NCBI RefSeq assembly: GCF_005405205.1
Contig: NZ_BJDP01000001.1
Span: forward strand, 186,001-250,000
Length of the DNA stretch: 64,000 bases
Direction: 5' to 3'
Source of the DNA: Enterococcus pingfangensis
Lineage (GTDB): Bacteria > Bacillota > Bacilli > Lactobacillales > Enterococcaceae
Below are positions 17,888-27,864 of the stretch, piece after piece; the stretch's first letter is position 1; every line of letters begins with the position of its first letter. The notes beneath the pieces were generated by a model. The model did no database searches, was not told where the DNA came from, and worked only from the letters and a program-made list of their open reading frames with translations. Position numbers and translations under genes: made by a program.

Positions 17888-20110
17888 TTAAATAAAACGG
17901 GCGATCAATTGTAATAATTGTTGCGGCAACGTCGAAATATCTGAAATATCCACGAAATTATTTTCGCCATACAGTGTTCTTAGTTGCTCTTTGTCCTCAC
18001 CAATCGCACAAGCAATAAATAAAATCCCTTGTCGTTCGTAATCGCTTAAGACTGTTTGAATATCTTGTTTCGCCTTATCACCAGTATAATCAGGCAAAGC
18101 TTTAGGTTGTCCGTCGCTGATTGATAGTAATAACTTAGTATCGGCAGTTTGCTGATTGAGTTTCTCCGCTAATAAGCGCAACGGAACACCGTCACGATTA
18201 TTTTGACGCGGTTTCATTGTAGCGATTTTTGCCGCCAGATAATCATAAGAATCGTCAAATTCTTTATAAGAATAGATCGACGTCTTCTCACGCTGACTAA
18301 GGTCTGCTGAATCGCCATATAACATTAGAGGGATTTGAATTTTTTCGGCAAATAGACTCAAGGCAACCGCCGCTAATTTTGCTGTTTCGATCCGATCATC
18401 CCGTAACATAGAACCGGATTCATCGACTCTGACAGCTAATGCTAAAGAAGGCTGTTCATTTGGCGGATTTTTTTTATCAAAGTTTCGTAAATCTCCATAA
18501 GCGACATGACTAGGATTAAAACGAGCTCCGTAATATTTCCCGCCGGAAAAATCACTGCTGACTTCTTTATCTAACAAATCATTGATCACTCGGCTTAGAC
18601 TCTCGACTTCAGGCAATACTTTTTGTGTTAAGAGCTGCCCTTGTTCTAAGGCGTTTTCTGTGATTTTTGGCCGATGGACGATTGTTCCTTCTTTTGCATG
18701 GATCGTCTCTTGCAAAATTTTTCGAACTTCACGATTCAATTCTTTCCGTTTGTCTTTATCGATTTCTGCCAATTCATCCAACGACATTGCTGAACCGAGC
18801 TTGTCTTCTTCATCGATCGAGGCCGTCTCACTTTTGGACTCAGCATCTGAAGGCGTTCCATCTTCCGGGACCTCCATTGTTGCTGTTTTTTCTGAAATAG
18901 GTTTCTCTTCAGACACTGTATCTTCTTGAGTGACTTCAGCTTCTTCAGCAGAGGCATTTTTTAATGTCGCGGACTCGGCTTCTTCCACGATGTTACGCTG
19001 CTCTGCTTCTGCTTGGCTGATCTTTCGACCTTGTCGCATTTTCTGTTGGTTCTTGACTTGTTGAAGCGTGCTTAAAAGGCCACTTTGTTCTAATGCCGCT
19101 TGTAAAATAGTCAACTCAGTTTCGTCGGTAGTCAATTTATATAAGACTTTAGAAAAAATACTTTCCAATGGGTCTTGGCCTTGTTTCAAACTATTCACCC
19201 AGAAAAAATAGGAGCGCATCCCTGCAACACCTTTGATTGCATTGGCTTTGGCTGTTTCATCAAGCAATCGAATGATTTTCGCCATGATTTCTAAATAATC
19301 GTGGTCCGTAAAATTCGTTTTTGCGATCGCACGTTCGATCATTACTTCAATCGAAGGCAGATCCATTTTTTCAGCATGCTGCATACGATCGCGTAGTGAC
19401 TCATTCAATGGTCGATTGCCTTGATAATTACGATTGGTGGTGATCACCACCACACAATCTGGGTGACGACGGATGATCCCTGTCGGAATATTCAGCAAGC
19501 CGTTTGGTTCTAACGCAGAGTTTAACGCAACTAGGACAGAGGCGTCACGAATAACTGTCGGCTCTTGAATCTCTAGCAAATAACCTTTCTGCATTGCTCG
19601 TACGATCTCTGAAGGGTAAAATTTATAGTCGACACTGGTTGCTGTTTCAGTTTGGTCGATTCGTTCAATCAATTTGCTCAAACGTTCCTTTGCTTGATTG
19701 GCATCAAGTTGAAAATGTGTTGCTATCACCGCTAAAACTTCTTGCAATGAATCTGATTGATAAATTGCTTCTAACAGTTCTCGGTCGTCATCGTTATCCG
19801 AAGCAACAACTGGTAAGAGTGCCCCAAAGACATCTGTCTTATCCATATCAGCAAAACAAGTAACTTTAGTATAAGGAAGCTGCAAATCGGCCGAAAGTGC
19901 CCGAGCTAATTGGGTTTTTCCTGAGCCTGCGTCTCCTTCTAATAATACGTTCATGATTTTCATCTCAGGATCAAGCCAGTTGTTTTTGATTTCCGAAGCG
20001 ATCCGAAGTTCTTCTTGACTTGTTTTATGGCTTGCAGGTTTGTGCCAAATCATTTGTTCTTCTACTTTGGTAAAACGCCGACCTTTTGTTACGACAAAAG
20101 GTTTCTCCAT
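17888..20110 (-). CDS. AAA+ ATPase with C-terminal VWA domain (MoxR/VWA-like fusion)
   Basis: 740 residues from the ATG at 20110 (AGGTG 7-8 nt upstream; a GTG at 20116 is too close). N-terminal AAA+ module with Walker A GDAGSGKT at 59-66, a Walker B-like YLLEIQEP near 205 and a sensor-type VVVITTNRN near 250. Then an acidic Glu/Ser-rich linker (about 370-450) and a C-terminal VWA domain with a MIDAS motif DESGS starting at 563 and a later ISDG. MoxR-type ATPases with VWA partners act as metal-dependent chaperones that insert cofactors or remodel proteins; here both are in one chain. The client is unknown. It is cotranscribed with the small gene 24 nt upstream. Confidence 0.85.
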   Translation of the reverse strand: MEKPFVVTKGRRFTKVEEQMIWHKPASHKTSQEELRIASEIKNNWLDPEMKIMNVLLEGDAGSGKTQLARALSADLQLPYTKVTCFADMDKTDVFGALLPVVASDNDDDRELLEAIYQSDSLQEVLAVIATHFQLDANQAKERLSKLIERIDQTETATSVDYKFYPSEIVRAMQKGYLLEIQEPTVIRDASVLVALNSALEPNGLLNIPTGIIRRHPDCVVVITTNRNYQGNRPLNESLRDRMQHAEKMDLPSIEVMIERAIAKTNFTDHDYLEIMAKIIRLLDETAKANAIKGVAGMRSYFFWVNSLKQGQDPLESIFSKVLYKLTTDETELTILQAALEQSGLLSTLQQVKNQQKMRQGRKISQAEAEQRNIVEEAESATLKNASAEEAEVTQEDTVSEEKPISEKTATMEVPEDGTPSDAESKSETASIDEEDKLGSAMSLDELAEIDKDKRKELNREVRKILQETIHAKEGTIVHRPKITENALEQGQLLTQKVLPEVESLSRVINDLLDKEVSSDFSGGKYYGARFNPSHVAYGDLRNFDKKNPPNEQPSLALAVRVDESGSMLRDDRIETAKLAAVALSLFAEKIQIPLMLYGDSADLSQREKTSIYSYKEFDDSYDYLAAKIATMKPRQNNRDGVPLRLLAEKLNQQTADTKLLLSISDGQPKALPDYTGDKAKQDIQTVLSDYERQGILFIACAIGEDKEQLRTLYGENNFVDISDISTLPQQLLQLIARFI

Positions 20111-20134
20111 CTTCACTCACCTCGTTGTTTTCGT

Positions 20135-20614
20135 TTAATAACCCAATTCATCTAACAAGCGTTTCAGAGTCCGATAACGCTGCGCAATGATATCGCCGTC
20201 TTTATTCATCGTATCATTGAATAAAATGATGTCCTCATCGATTTTTGGATTCTCAGTATCGACCTTGACTTCCATCCGACCGCCTTGCAACCCAATAATA
20301 TCGACTTTAGGATCTTCTGGATCATAAAATTTTTCGTAGCGATACGCATCTTGTAAATAAATGCTTGATTGTGCTACTAAAATAGCTAGATCTAAAATTC
20401 GTGTGATCGGCAATTCTTCTGATTGGCGTGACCACTTTTCACCTGTATGGCGCCAAACTTTTCCTGATATATCGACCCGACCGCGATCGTTCCACTGTGC
20501 TAAGCCAAGTGTCAATCCTTTAGCGTCACTATCCCAAGCATTATGACCATCAATTTTATCATAGTCTTCTACTAAAAAAACTGGTTTATGTTTTAAATTC
20601 GTTGGTATCTTCAT
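20135..20614 (-). CDS. Conserved hypothetical protein, partner of the AAA/VWA gene
   Basis: 159 residues from the ATG at 20614, with AAGGAGG 8 nt upstream. Soluble, acidic, rich in Asp, with aromatic clusters such as HNAWDSDAKGLTLGLAQWND and DVAL-type helices; no membrane segment or known catalytic motif. I think it belongs to the DUF6530-type family but am not certain. It directly precedes the AAA/VWA gene, so a role as substrate, adaptor or subunit of that ATPase is plausible. Two tandem dyads overlap its upstream region. Confidence 0.7.
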   Translation of the reverse strand: MKIPTNLKHKPVFLVEDYDKIDGHNAWDSDAKGLTLGLAQWNDRGRVDISGKVWRHTGEKWSRQSEELPITRILDLAILVAQSSIYLQDAYRYEKFYDPEDPKVDIIGLQGGRMEVKVDTENPKIDEDIILFNDTMNKDGDIIAQRYRTLKRLLDELGY

Positions 20615-20628
20615 CAAAATTTCCTCCT

Positions 20629-20661
20629 TTTAGTAAATTACTCATTTAGTAACTTACTAAA
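20629..20661. promoter_or_regulatory. Tandem dyad operator before the AAA/VWA operon
   Basis: Two abutting dyads: TTTAGTAAATTACTCA (20629-20644, imperfect) and TTTAGTAACTTACTAAA (20645-20661, perfect apart from the central base). They lie immediately upstream of the ribosome site of the 20614 start, where a repressor would block transcription. The protein that binds is unknown; TAGTAA-type dyads suit winged-helix repressors. Confidence 0.6.
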
Positions 20662-20718
20662 CTACTGATGAAAAAAGGATACGCAATTCCACCACTTTTT
20701 GCAACTATCTCACTTCAA

Positions 20719-20769
20719 AACAGTAAAAAGGCATGTGACAAAAGACTTGCCACACACCTTTTTACTGTT
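20719..20769 (-). terminator. Terminator of degV
   Basis: Stem AACAGTAAAAAGG / CCTTTTTACTGTT with further pairing (GTGTG..., CACAT) and U-rich tracts in the 3' arm, overlapping the stop codon of the DegV gene. Confidence 0.8.
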
Positions 20770-21613
20770 ATTTTGCGACGCCTAACGCAATCGCCTTATC
20801 GCCTAAATGAGTTCCGATGACCGGACCAAATGTTCCAATCTCAATAATTGCCGCTGGGTACTTCTGACTCAGCTTTTCGTATTCTCGCTGCGCCAACTCA
20901 GGATTGTTGCCGTGGATCACAAATATCCGCAGATCTTCACCTTTTTCTTGACGCTGTTCTTCAATAATTTCTTCTGTCCGCTGTAGCGCTTTTTTAAGTG
21001 AACGAATTTTTTCAGCCAAAACGATCTTGCCTTCTTTGAATGTTAAGATTGGCTTGATTTTCAATAAACCGCCAATAATCGCCGCGCCATTCGTCAAACG
21101 TCCCCCGCGCACAAGGTTATCTAAATCATCAACAATGATATACGCATTTGTTGTGTCGCGGATCTGATCGAGCGCAGCTAGTATTTCGTCCAATGATTTT
21201 CCTTCATTGCCCATTTCCAATGCTTTTTCTACCATATATCCCATCGGAACGCTAGTGATTTTCGAATCATAAGGAATTACTTGCAAATCAGCAATGTCTT
21301 CTTTAATCGCTGTTAACGTTCGAACAAAACCAGAGATCCCTTCTGACAAATGAATGCTGATGACAGTATCATAGCCCTGCTTTTTGATCGAGTGATACAA
21401 TCCATAGACTTCACCGAGAACAGGTTGAGAAGTTTTCGGGAAATCTTTGCTGCTTTTCAATTTTTGGTAAAATTCCTCATAACCAATATCTACGCCTTCT
21501 TCAAAAGGCTGATCATCAATAATAACCGGAATTGGAATAACAAATAAATCTTTATGATTGCGCGTACGTTCATTCAGATAAGCGGTACTATCTGTCACGA
21601 TCGCTAATTTCAT
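20768..21613 (-). CDS. DegV family fatty-acid-binding protein
   Basis: 281-residue DegV/FakB-like protein. The N-terminus has the TDSTAYL motif (8-14), then PKTSQP near 58 and SIHLSEGISGFVRT near 85, which form the fatty-acid carboxylate site; the C-terminal half has GGRLTNGAAIIGGLLKIKP (about 165-183). Such proteins bind a fatty acid and present it to the kinase FakA for incorporation into phospholipid. No fakA is nearby. The gene is monocistronic with its own terminator. Confidence 0.9.
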   Translation of the reverse strand: MKLAIVTDSTAYLNERTRNHKDLFVIPIPVIIDDQPFEEGVDIGYEEFYQKLKSSKDFPKTSQPVLGEVYGLYHSIKKQGYDTVISIHLSEGISGFVRTLTAIKEDIADLQVIPYDSKITSVPMGYMVEKALEMGNEGKSLDEILAALDQIRDTTNAYIIVDDLDNLVRGGRLTNGAAIIGGLLKIKPILTFKEGKIVLAEKIRSLKKALQRTEEIIEEQRQEKGEDLRIFVIHGNNPELAQREYEKLSQKYPAAIIEIGTFGPVIGTHLGDKAIALGVAK

Positions 21614-21692
21614 ACTCGCTTCCTCGTTTCAATCAAAATTTACAATAGATATAATATAGCACACTCATAGATTCATGGGAATCAAAAATCGG

Positions 21693-22880
21693 CTACTCTC
21701 CCAAAAATTCTTGTGCTGCTTGTGCATTTTGATTGGTATCAACAGCTAGTGCACTGCCGGCATTCACCGTATCGATATAAGTCCATGAGCCGTCGACCGG
21801 CAATGTCAAACGTTCGATTCCGCCGACTGCTTTTGCGAAATTGAATAAATTACCAAATAAGAAAGTATTTGACATATCAGTCGATAAATACCCCCAAATT
21901 TTCCCAGCAGCGTACGGTCCGCGCAATAATACAAGCGGATTTTTCAACTGACCGAAAACCGTCTGCATGACTTGCTGCTGACGCCGAACCCGACCGAAGT
22001 CGCCTTCTTCATCCATTCGAAAACGCGCATAGTTCAATAGTGTGTGCCCATTCATTTTTTGCGGTCCTTTTGTGATCGGTTCATCGATGTAGGCACTCAT
22101 ATCCTTTTCAGCGTCAAGTTGAACGCCGCTAGGAAAAAGTGTGTCGATGCCTTTTTCAAATGTTTGGAAATCAACCATCGCATAGTAGCGGCAATCGATA
22201 CCAAAATTACTCTTTAAAGTCTGACGAACGAGATCTGCACCGCCATATGCATAGGCTGCGTTTAATTTATTCTGCCCAACACCTGGAATTTCAACATACA
22301 TATCCCGCATGAAAGAAACTAGTTTTGGTTTTCCGCTGCCATCAACTTGTAGTACCATCATCGAATCTGCACGTCCGCTAATATTATCACGGGTATCGCT
22401 GCCTAAGAGCAAGATATTTTTTGTGCCATTTTCTGATTCTGCACCATTAAATTCTTGTGTTTCGATTTTAGCCATTGAAGAATCGTGCTTTGCCGCGAAA
22501 TTTCCCACACCAAAGGCAACAACGGAGTAGCCGAGCAGTATGACTAAAAGGATCAGCAGTTTCTTCCGCCAGCTTCGCTTTTTTTTTGGCTTTTGCCCGT
22601 AAGGATTTTTAGGCGTTCGTTTAAACGGATTCTTGATTTTCGGTCGTTTAAACGCAAAACGCTTCTTTTTTTGTTCCTGAGTTGGTTCCTGATAATGGTC
22701 CTCGTAATAATTGTTTTGCGGTTCCTGGAATTGTTCGCGCTCTTCGTATCTGATTTTTTCGTAATCAGGTCTGTTATCGGTCTGCGGGTCTTTTTTCAGT
22801 TCGCGTCGAAAGTTAAACGGTTTTTTATCTTCTTTTTGACTTTCCTCGTGGATCTTTTTGTATTTGTCCATCCGGCTCAT
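21693..22880 (-). CDS. LytR-CpsA-Psr family cell-wall ligase
   Basis: 395 residues from the ATG at 22880, with GAGG 6 nt upstream; more distal starts lack a ribosome site. A long basic cytoplasmic region (1-105, rich in Lys/Arg/Gln) precedes one membrane helix (about 107-130). The extracellular LCP domain then starts at NILLLGSDTRDN, with ADSMMV, SFMRDMYVEIPG, the Arg/Asp pyrophosphate-binding residues, and NYARFRMDEEGDFGRVRRQQQ. LCP proteins transfer wall teichoic acid or polysaccharide from undecaprenyl phosphate to peptidoglycan. Its place just after pheA matches the psr-like gene after the aro operon in enterococci. Confidence 0.9.
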   Translation of the reverse strand: MSRMDKYKKIHEESQKEDKKPFNFRRELKKDPQTDNRPDYEKIRYEEREQFQEPQNNYYEDHYQEPTQEQKKKRFAFKRPKIKNPFKRTPKNPYGQKPKKKRSWRKKLLILLVILLGYSVVAFGVGNFAAKHDSSMAKIETQEFNGAESENGTKNILLLGSDTRDNISGRADSMMVLQVDGSGKPKLVSFMRDMYVEIPGVGQNKLNAAYAYGGADLVRQTLKSNFGIDCRYYAMVDFQTFEKGIDTLFPSGVQLDAEKDMSAYIDEPITKGPQKMNGHTLLNYARFRMDEEGDFGRVRRQQQVMQTVFGQLKNPLVLLRGPYAAGKIWGYLSTDMSNTFLFGNLFNFAKAVGGIERLTLPVDGSWTYIDTVNAGSALAVDTNQNAQAAQEFLGE

Positions 22881-22954
22881 AGTGCACCTCTTCATCTCAT
22901 TGCTATCCTTATTAAAATAGCAAATCATTCGGCCTTTGTCCTATTTTTCCAAAA

Positions 22955-22990
22955 AAAAATTAGAAAACCTTAACTAAGATTTCCTAATTT
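22955..22990 (-). terminator. Terminator of the aro operon
   Basis: On the minus strand AAATTAGGAAATCTTA pairs imperfectly with TAAGGTTTTCTAATTT and is followed by more Ts. It overlaps the end of pheA. Confidence 0.65.
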
Positions 22991-23821
22991 TGGAAGATAG
23001 GTGGGATAATCCCCGATCAGTGTCACCGTGACATTCTGCGCTTTTAATTGAGCTAGTACGTTTTGCAATTTATGATCTTCTGGTGTTTCAAGATCAATAA
23101 TAAAGAAGTATTCGCCCAACTTCGTTTTTTGCGTACGAGATTCAATCTTTGTCAAGTTGATCTTCTCTGCCGAAAAAATCGCAAGACATTGATAGAGTGC
23201 CCCTGGTTGATTCGAAGCTAAATCACACAGCACAGTCGCTTTTTGCTTTTTCTGAGGCAACTTTCCAGCTAATGGCTGCGAACCCAATACCCAAAAACGT
23301 GTTTCATTTTCGCTGATCGATTGGATATTCTCCTTAACGATCGTCAAACCAAATTGTTCTGCTGCTGTTCTTGAACCGATCGCCGCATATTTTTTTGCTG
23401 GATTATCGGCTACTTTTTTTGCGCCTTGCGCCGTTGAACCGGTTTGCTCGATATCGACCGTGGGAAAATGATTCAGTAAAAAAATTTGTGATTGGGCCAA
23501 AGCTTGCGGATGACTACAGATCAATTCTATCTCTTCCCAAGTCTCAGCATGATCAGGATGGACCATCAACTGTTGGTGGATCGGCAACACGATTTCAGCT
23601 TGGATCGTCGGCAACGTTTGAAAAATCAAATCTAATGTCGGCAGCACTGAACCTTCGATCGTATTTTCAATTGGAACGACACAATAATCTAAAGTGCCTT
23701 TTCTTTGTTCTTCGAGCAATGCGGTCAAAGAATCATAGGGAAATAATTCGCTCTCTTTAAAAAAATTAACTGCCGCACTGTAAGTAAACGACCCTTTTGG
23801 TCCCAAATAGCCAACTTTCAT
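22970..23821 (-). CDS. pheA: Prephenate dehydratase
   Basis: 283-residue enzyme converting prephenate to phenylpyruvate for phenylalanine. The catalytic domain (1-185) starts KVGYLGPKGSFTYSAA and has PIENTIEGSV near 50 and AAIGSRTAAEQFGL near 153. The ACT regulatory domain (200-283) carries PGALYQCL and ESRTQKT in place of the family's common GALV and ESRP motifs, which bind feedback-inhibiting phenylalanine, so inhibition may be altered. Its ATG shares one base with the aroK stop. It is the last gene of the aro operon. Confidence 0.94.
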   Translation of the reverse strand: MKVGYLGPKGSFTYSAAVNFFKESELFPYDSLTALLEEQRKGTLDYCVVPIENTIEGSVLPTLDLIFQTLPTIQAEIVLPIHQQLMVHPDHAETWEEIELICSHPQALAQSQIFLLNHFPTVDIEQTGSTAQGAKKVADNPAKKYAAIGSRTAAEQFGLTIVKENIQSISENETRFWVLGSQPLAGKLPQKKQKATVLCDLASNQPGALYQCLAIFSAEKINLTKIESRTQKTKLGEYFFIIDLETPEDHKLQNVLAQLKAQNVTVTLIGDYPTYLPKLGNLS

Positions 23822-24324
23822 TAGGATGCAACCTGTTGCATGATTTCATTGACGATTTCTTGCGGTAATTTTTTAGAAGTATCCACCGTGATCTTCGCTA
23901 ATTTTTCATAGAGTTTTTCTCGAGAGAAAAACAACCGCTTCAAGTCGCCATCGTCATTTTTGATCGCTAAGGGACGAACATTTATTTTGTCCTCACGAAT
24001 TCGCTGAACTAAAACATTCGCGTCCGCTTTTAAATAAACAACTAATTTATCTGATAGAACTTTTTGGTTTTCTTGTTGCAAGATCACGCCGCCGCCAGTT
24101 GCAATAACAGACGCTTCATTTAGCGCTTCTTTTAACAGACTTGTCTCATGTTCTCGAAATGACGCTTCACCGTGTTCTTCAAAATACTCACTGATAGGCT
24201 GTCCGATCCGTTCAACTAAGACATCATCCATATCAACTACGCGAGCCTCCAGCGCAGCAGCAAGTTCTTTACTAATAGTAGTTTTTCCGGCTCCCATAAA
24301 ACCGATTAAGACGATTGATTTCAT
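23821..24324 (-). CDS. aroK: Shikimate kinase
   Basis: 167-residue P-loop kinase that makes shikimate-3-phosphate. Walker A GFMGAGKTT at 8-16; shikimate-binding Asp in VDMDDVL near 33; Arg in FREHE near 57; ATGGGV near 75; RPLA lid near 116. Stop and start codons overlap by one base with aroA upstream and pheA downstream, indicating translational coupling. Confidence 0.95.
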   Translation of the reverse strand: MKSIVLIGFMGAGKTTISKELAAALEARVVDMDDVLVERIGQPISEYFEEHGEASFREHETSLLKEALNEASVIATGGGVILQQENQKVLSDKLVVYLKADANVLVQRIREDKINVRPLAIKNDDGDLKRLFFSREKLYEKLAKITVDTSKKLPQEIVNEIMQQVAS

Positions 24325-25607
24325 TAGACATTCTCCTTTATTAATAAACTTAAGTCAGTAAAAAAGTTAGGATAAGAAATATTGATTGCTTCAGGATTGT
24401 TCAGTTCGACAATCTCTTCAGTCAACAACGCGGCAATTTGCAACATCATCCCAATCCGATGATCACCATGACTATCGACAACACCGCCATGCAAAGGCGT
24501 TGGTCCGTGAATGATCAGACCATCTTCAGTCGTTTCGATCTTAGCTCCCAATTTGTTCAATTCTTGAGCAGTCGCATCGATCCGATTAGTTTCTTTAACT
24601 TTTAGTTCTTGCGCGTCAGAAATGATCGTTGTACCAACTGCTTGTGTTGCTGCTAGAGCAACAATAGGCAATTCATCGATCAAACGCGGAATGATTTCTC
24701 CTGAAATCTCCACTGCCTTCAACGCTGCGGATCTAATCAATAAATCTGCGGCTTGATTTTGCGAGTCGTAAGCTAATTGCTGGATCTCTCCTCCCATTTC
24801 AGCCAATACATCTAAGATCCCAGTACGGGTCGGATTGACGCCGACATGATTCAAACGCAACTCGCTTTCAGGTAGTAAACTAGCTGCCACTAAATAAAAA
24901 GCCGCTGAAGAGATATCGCCGGGGACTGTTACTTCTTGTCCTACCAGTTGTTGACCTCCAGGTACGGAGATTTTTTTATCTTCTACTAAAATTTCTCCGC
25001 CAAATTGTTTGATCATTTCTTCTGTATGATTGCGTGATTTCTCTTTTTCAATAATAGTAGTTATCCCTTTGGCTTGTAAAGCCGCAAAGAGTATCGCAGA
25101 TTTTACTTGGGCGCTGGCAATCGGCATCTCATAAGTAATTGCTGATAATTCACTGCCTTGGATTTCGATCGGCGGAAATTCACTGCCGGTATTTCCTTGC
25201 AAGCTTCCCCCCATCGTTCGCAACGGACCCATGACTCTTTCCATCGGTCGACGATTCAATGAAGCATCCCCTGCTATTTTTGAAGTAAATGGCTGTCCTG
25301 CCAAAATTCCCAATACTAAACGCATCGTTGTACCGGAATTTCCGGCATCTAATGCTTTTTCAGGCGCTTGTAAATTTTGAAACCCTGCCCCTTCAACAAT
25401 AATGTCTTTTCCATCATCATGGATCGTGACTCCTAACGCTTTAAAAACAGCGACAGTACTCAAACAATCCTCTGCTCTTAAAAAATTATGAATCGTTGTC
25501 TTTCCCTGACTGATTGCCCCAAACATGATACTGCGATGTGAAATTGACTTATCTGCCGGCACTGTCAGCATACCGTTTATCCCAGCTTTTGTTCCCAATA
25601 ATTTCAT
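24324..25607 (-). CDS. aroA: 5-enolpyruvylshikimate-3-phosphate synthase
   Basis: 427-residue EPSP synthase joining phosphoenolpyruvate and shikimate-3-phosphate. Motifs: [16 protein letters not shown] (17-32), [11 protein letters not shown] near 87-97, [10 protein letters not shown] near 117, and the C-terminal DHRIGMM near 382. The PEP-binding loop is the LAGNSGTT-like form shifted to LDAGNSGTT, closer to class II (naturally glyphosate-tolerant) enzymes of Gram-positives; tolerance is not proven by this. AAGGAG, formed by the tyrA 3' end, precedes the ATG. Confidence 0.95.
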   Translation of the reverse strand: MKLLGTKAGINGMLTVPADKSISHRSIMFGAISQGKTTIHNFLRAEDCLSTVAVFKALGVTIHDDGKDIIVEGAGFQNLQAPEKALDAGNSGTTMRLVLGILAGQPFTSKIAGDASLNRRPMERVMGPLRTMGGSLQGNTGSEFPPIEIQGSELSAITYEMPIASAQVKSAILFAALQAKGITTIIEKEKSRNHTEEMIKQFGGEILVEDKKISVPGGQQLVGQEVTVPGDISSAAFYLVAASLLPESELRLNHVGVNPTRTGILDVLAEMGGEIQQLAYDSQNQAADLLIRSAALKAVEISGEIIPRLIDELPIVALAATQAVGTTIISDAQELKVKETNRIDATAQELNKLGAKIETTEDGLIIHGPTPLHGGVVDSHGDHRIGMMLQIAALLTEEIVELNNPEAINISYPNFFTDLSLLIKENV

Positions 25608-25611
25608 TTGT

Positions 25612-26685
25612 CTAACTCCTTCTGCAACAATGAAAATCTGCTTCTTCGATTACCGATTGCCCTTTTTCTAAATCTGTTTGATTTTTAAATGAGAGTTCTA
25701 AAACGCCGTAAATATCTTCACGGGTTTCTTGGATTTTTAAGTTAACGATCGAAATATCTGCCTTACTTAAAAGCGTCATGACTTCTGCAATCGCCCCCGC
25801 AGTATCTGGAATATCAACGTAAAGATCATAAAACGCTGGAATGACTCCGCGATCTTTTGCAGGTAAATGGTCGCGAGAATGTTTTGCCTCGCTAAAAAAA
25901 TCATAGATTGCTGACTGATCTTCTTGCATTAAGCTTTCTTGAATGAGTGCTATTTCTTTTTGCCAGTCTTTTAATAAGTCTAATAAGATCGAACGATTCG
26001 TCAATAAGATATCTGTCCACATTTGCGGATCGGATGAAGCAATCCGAGTAATATCTCGAAACCCGCCTGCCGCAAGTTGTGTTGCTCGCGGATAGTCAAG
26101 CGCCAACTGATCACTCATTTTGACTAAGCCAGCTGCGACAATGTGCGGTAAATGACTTAACACTCCAACAATCTCATCATGTGATTCAGGCTCAAGCTCT
26201 ACGAATTTTGCTCGGGTCGGCTCTAATAATTTGATTAAAGGATCCGTTTTGATGCCTTTAGGCGGTGTCAAAATATAGTACGCTTCTTCAAAAAGATCAG
26301 GGTCTTCTGCTTTAACCCCTGATTTATGCGAACCTGCCATCGGATGTCCTCCGATAAAAGTAAAAGGCAGTGTTTTCGCTAATTCCATCACTTCATTTTT
26401 TGTACTGCCGGTATCAGTGACGATCACTGATTCTTTCAACGAAAGATCTGCCAGTTTTTGCAAGTATTGCAGTGTCGAACGAACGGGTACGGCTAAAATA
26501 ATGATATCCATCTCAGGTGCTCTTTCAATAGAAGCAATTTGATCAACCAGTCCGACATCACGAGCGATTTCACAAGTTTCTGATGAATAATCCCAGCCAA
26601 ACAATTCGATTGCCGGATTGTTGATTGCTCTGCAAAGCGAAGCGCCGATCAAGCCAAGTCCTAAGACCATCACTTGCTGTTTCAT
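25612..26685 (-). CDS. tyrA: Prephenate dehydrogenase with ACT domain
   Basis: 357-residue NAD-dependent enzyme making 4-hydroxyphenylpyruvate for tyrosine. Rossmann motif GLGLIGASL at 8-16, [10 protein letters not shown] near 92, [12 protein letters not shown] near 112, and LSHLPH near 177 with the active-site His. An ACT domain occupies about 285-357 ([18 protein letters not shown]). The last residues CCRRS are unusual, but they come from the AGAAGGAG that doubles as the aroA ribosome site, so I do not treat this as a frameshift. Confidence 0.94.
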   Translation of the reverse strand: MKQQVMVLGLGLIGASLCRAINNPAIELFGWDYSSETCEIARDVGLVDQIASIERAPEMDIIILAVPVRSTLQYLQKLADLSLKESVIVTDTGSTKNEVMELAKTLPFTFIGGHPMAGSHKSGVKAEDPDLFEEAYYILTPPKGIKTDPLIKLLEPTRAKFVELEPESHDEIVGVLSHLPHIVAAGLVKMSDQLALDYPRATQLAAGGFRDITRIASSDPQMWTDILLTNRSILLDLLKDWQKEIALIQESLMQEDQSAIYDFFSEAKHSRDHLPAKDRGVIPAFYDLYVDIPDTAGAIAEVMTLLSKADISIVNLKIQETREDIYGVLELSFKNQTDLEKGQSVIEEADFHCCRRS

Positions 26686-26700
26686 AGACGTACCTCTTTC

Positions 26701-27861
26701 TTAAAAATTCTTAATTGTCTCACGGTATTGCGCTACCGCCTGCTGCAAGTCAGCGATCGTATCAGCTGAAAATTGTTCTAACAGTTCTTCGGCTAATACT
26801 GTAGCAACAACATTTTCCGCAACGACTGAAGCTGCTGGAACGGCGGTGCTGTCAGACCGTTCCACACTAGCCTTATACGGTTCTTTTGTATCGATATCAA
26901 CACTCATCAGCGGTTTGTATAACGTCGGAATTGGTTTCATAACGCCGCGCACGATGATTTGTTCACCGTTTGTCATGCCACCTTCAAAACCGCCTAGATG
27001 ATTGCTTGTACGGCTGTATCCTTCCTCCCAAACGATTTCATCCATAACTTTTGAGCCAGGCTGACGTGCCGCTTCAAAACCGATACCGAATTCAACACCT
27101 TTGAAAGCATTGATACTCAACATGATTTGAGCAATTTTTCCATCTAATTTGCGATCCCATTGAACATAACTGCCTAGACCAGCCGGTACATTATCTGTCC
27201 GAACCTCAACGACACCGCCGATCGTATCTCCAGCTTTTTTTGTTTGGTCGATCAATTCCTTAACTGCCGCTTCGACCGTTTCATCTACCATGTTGACTTC
27301 TGAAGCTGCCGTTTTTGCTTGGATCTCTTTAACACTTAATTTTTCTGGAATGGACGCTTCAATCCCGCCTAATATCACAACGTGACTCGCGATTTCAATG
27401 TCGACAGCGGCTAAAATTTGTTTAGCGATCGCGCCAACAGCTACTCGCATCGTTGTCTCACGAGCAGAAGAACGTTCCAACACATTTCTCAAGTCGTTGT
27501 GCTGGTATTTCATCCCGCCGACAAGATCGGCATGACCTGGGCGTGGTTTTGCGACCCGCCGTAATTTCTGGTCTTTTTCTGATACTGCTTCAACCGACAT
27601 GACTTTCTGCCAGTTTTTCCAATCACGGTTTTCGACGATCATAGTGATCGGTGAGCCTAATGTTTGGCTATGGCGTACACCAGAGGTGATCCGCACTTGA
27701 TCTTTTTCGATTTTCATCCGTCCGCCACGGCCATAACCGCCCTGTCTTTTCGCTAATTCATGATTGATCGCATCGATCGAAAGTGTCAAACCTGCTGGAA
27801 CCCCTTCGATGATCGTCGTAAGTTCTGGTCCGTGTGATTCTCCAGCTGTTAAGTAACGCAT
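26701..27861 (-). CDS. aroC: Chorismate synthase
   Basis: 386-residue FMN-dependent enzyme converting EPSP to chorismate, the branch point for Phe, Tyr, Trp and folate. Signatures: [19 protein letters not shown] (7-25), [14 protein letters not shown] near 39, [13 protein letters not shown] near 107, [18 protein letters not shown] near 129, and [11 protein letters not shown] near 337. Length is normal for Gram-positive AroC. Four bases separate it from aroB. Confidence 0.96.
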   Translation of the reverse strand: MRYLTAGESHGPELTTIIEGVPAGLTLSIDAINHELAKRQGGYGRGGRMKIEKDQVRITSGVRHSQTLGSPITMIVENRDWKNWQKVMSVEAVSEKDQKLRRVAKPRPGHADLVGGMKYQHNDLRNVLERSSARETTMRVAVGAIAKQILAAVDIEIASHVVILGGIEASIPEKLSVKEIQAKTAASEVNMVDETVEAAVKELIDQTKKAGDTIGGVVEVRTDNVPAGLGSYVQWDRKLDGKIAQIMLSINAFKGVEFGIGFEAARQPGSKVMDEIVWEEGYSRTSNHLGGFEGGMTNGEQIIVRGVMKPIPTLYKPLMSVDIDTKEPYKASVERSDSTAVPAASVVAENVVATVLAEELLEQFSADTIADLQQAVAQYRETIKNF

Positions 27862-27864
27862 AAG

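Noticed and set aside
18582-18929. Plus-strand open frames of about 80-115 codons
   Set aside because: They lie opposite the linker of the AAA/VWA gene, have low-complexity Ser-rich translations and no ribosome site; shadow frames.
25612-25640. Frameshift at the tyrA 3' end (CCRRS tail)
   Set aside because: The last codons form the aroA ribosome site and the ACT domain is complete; only the tail is unusual.
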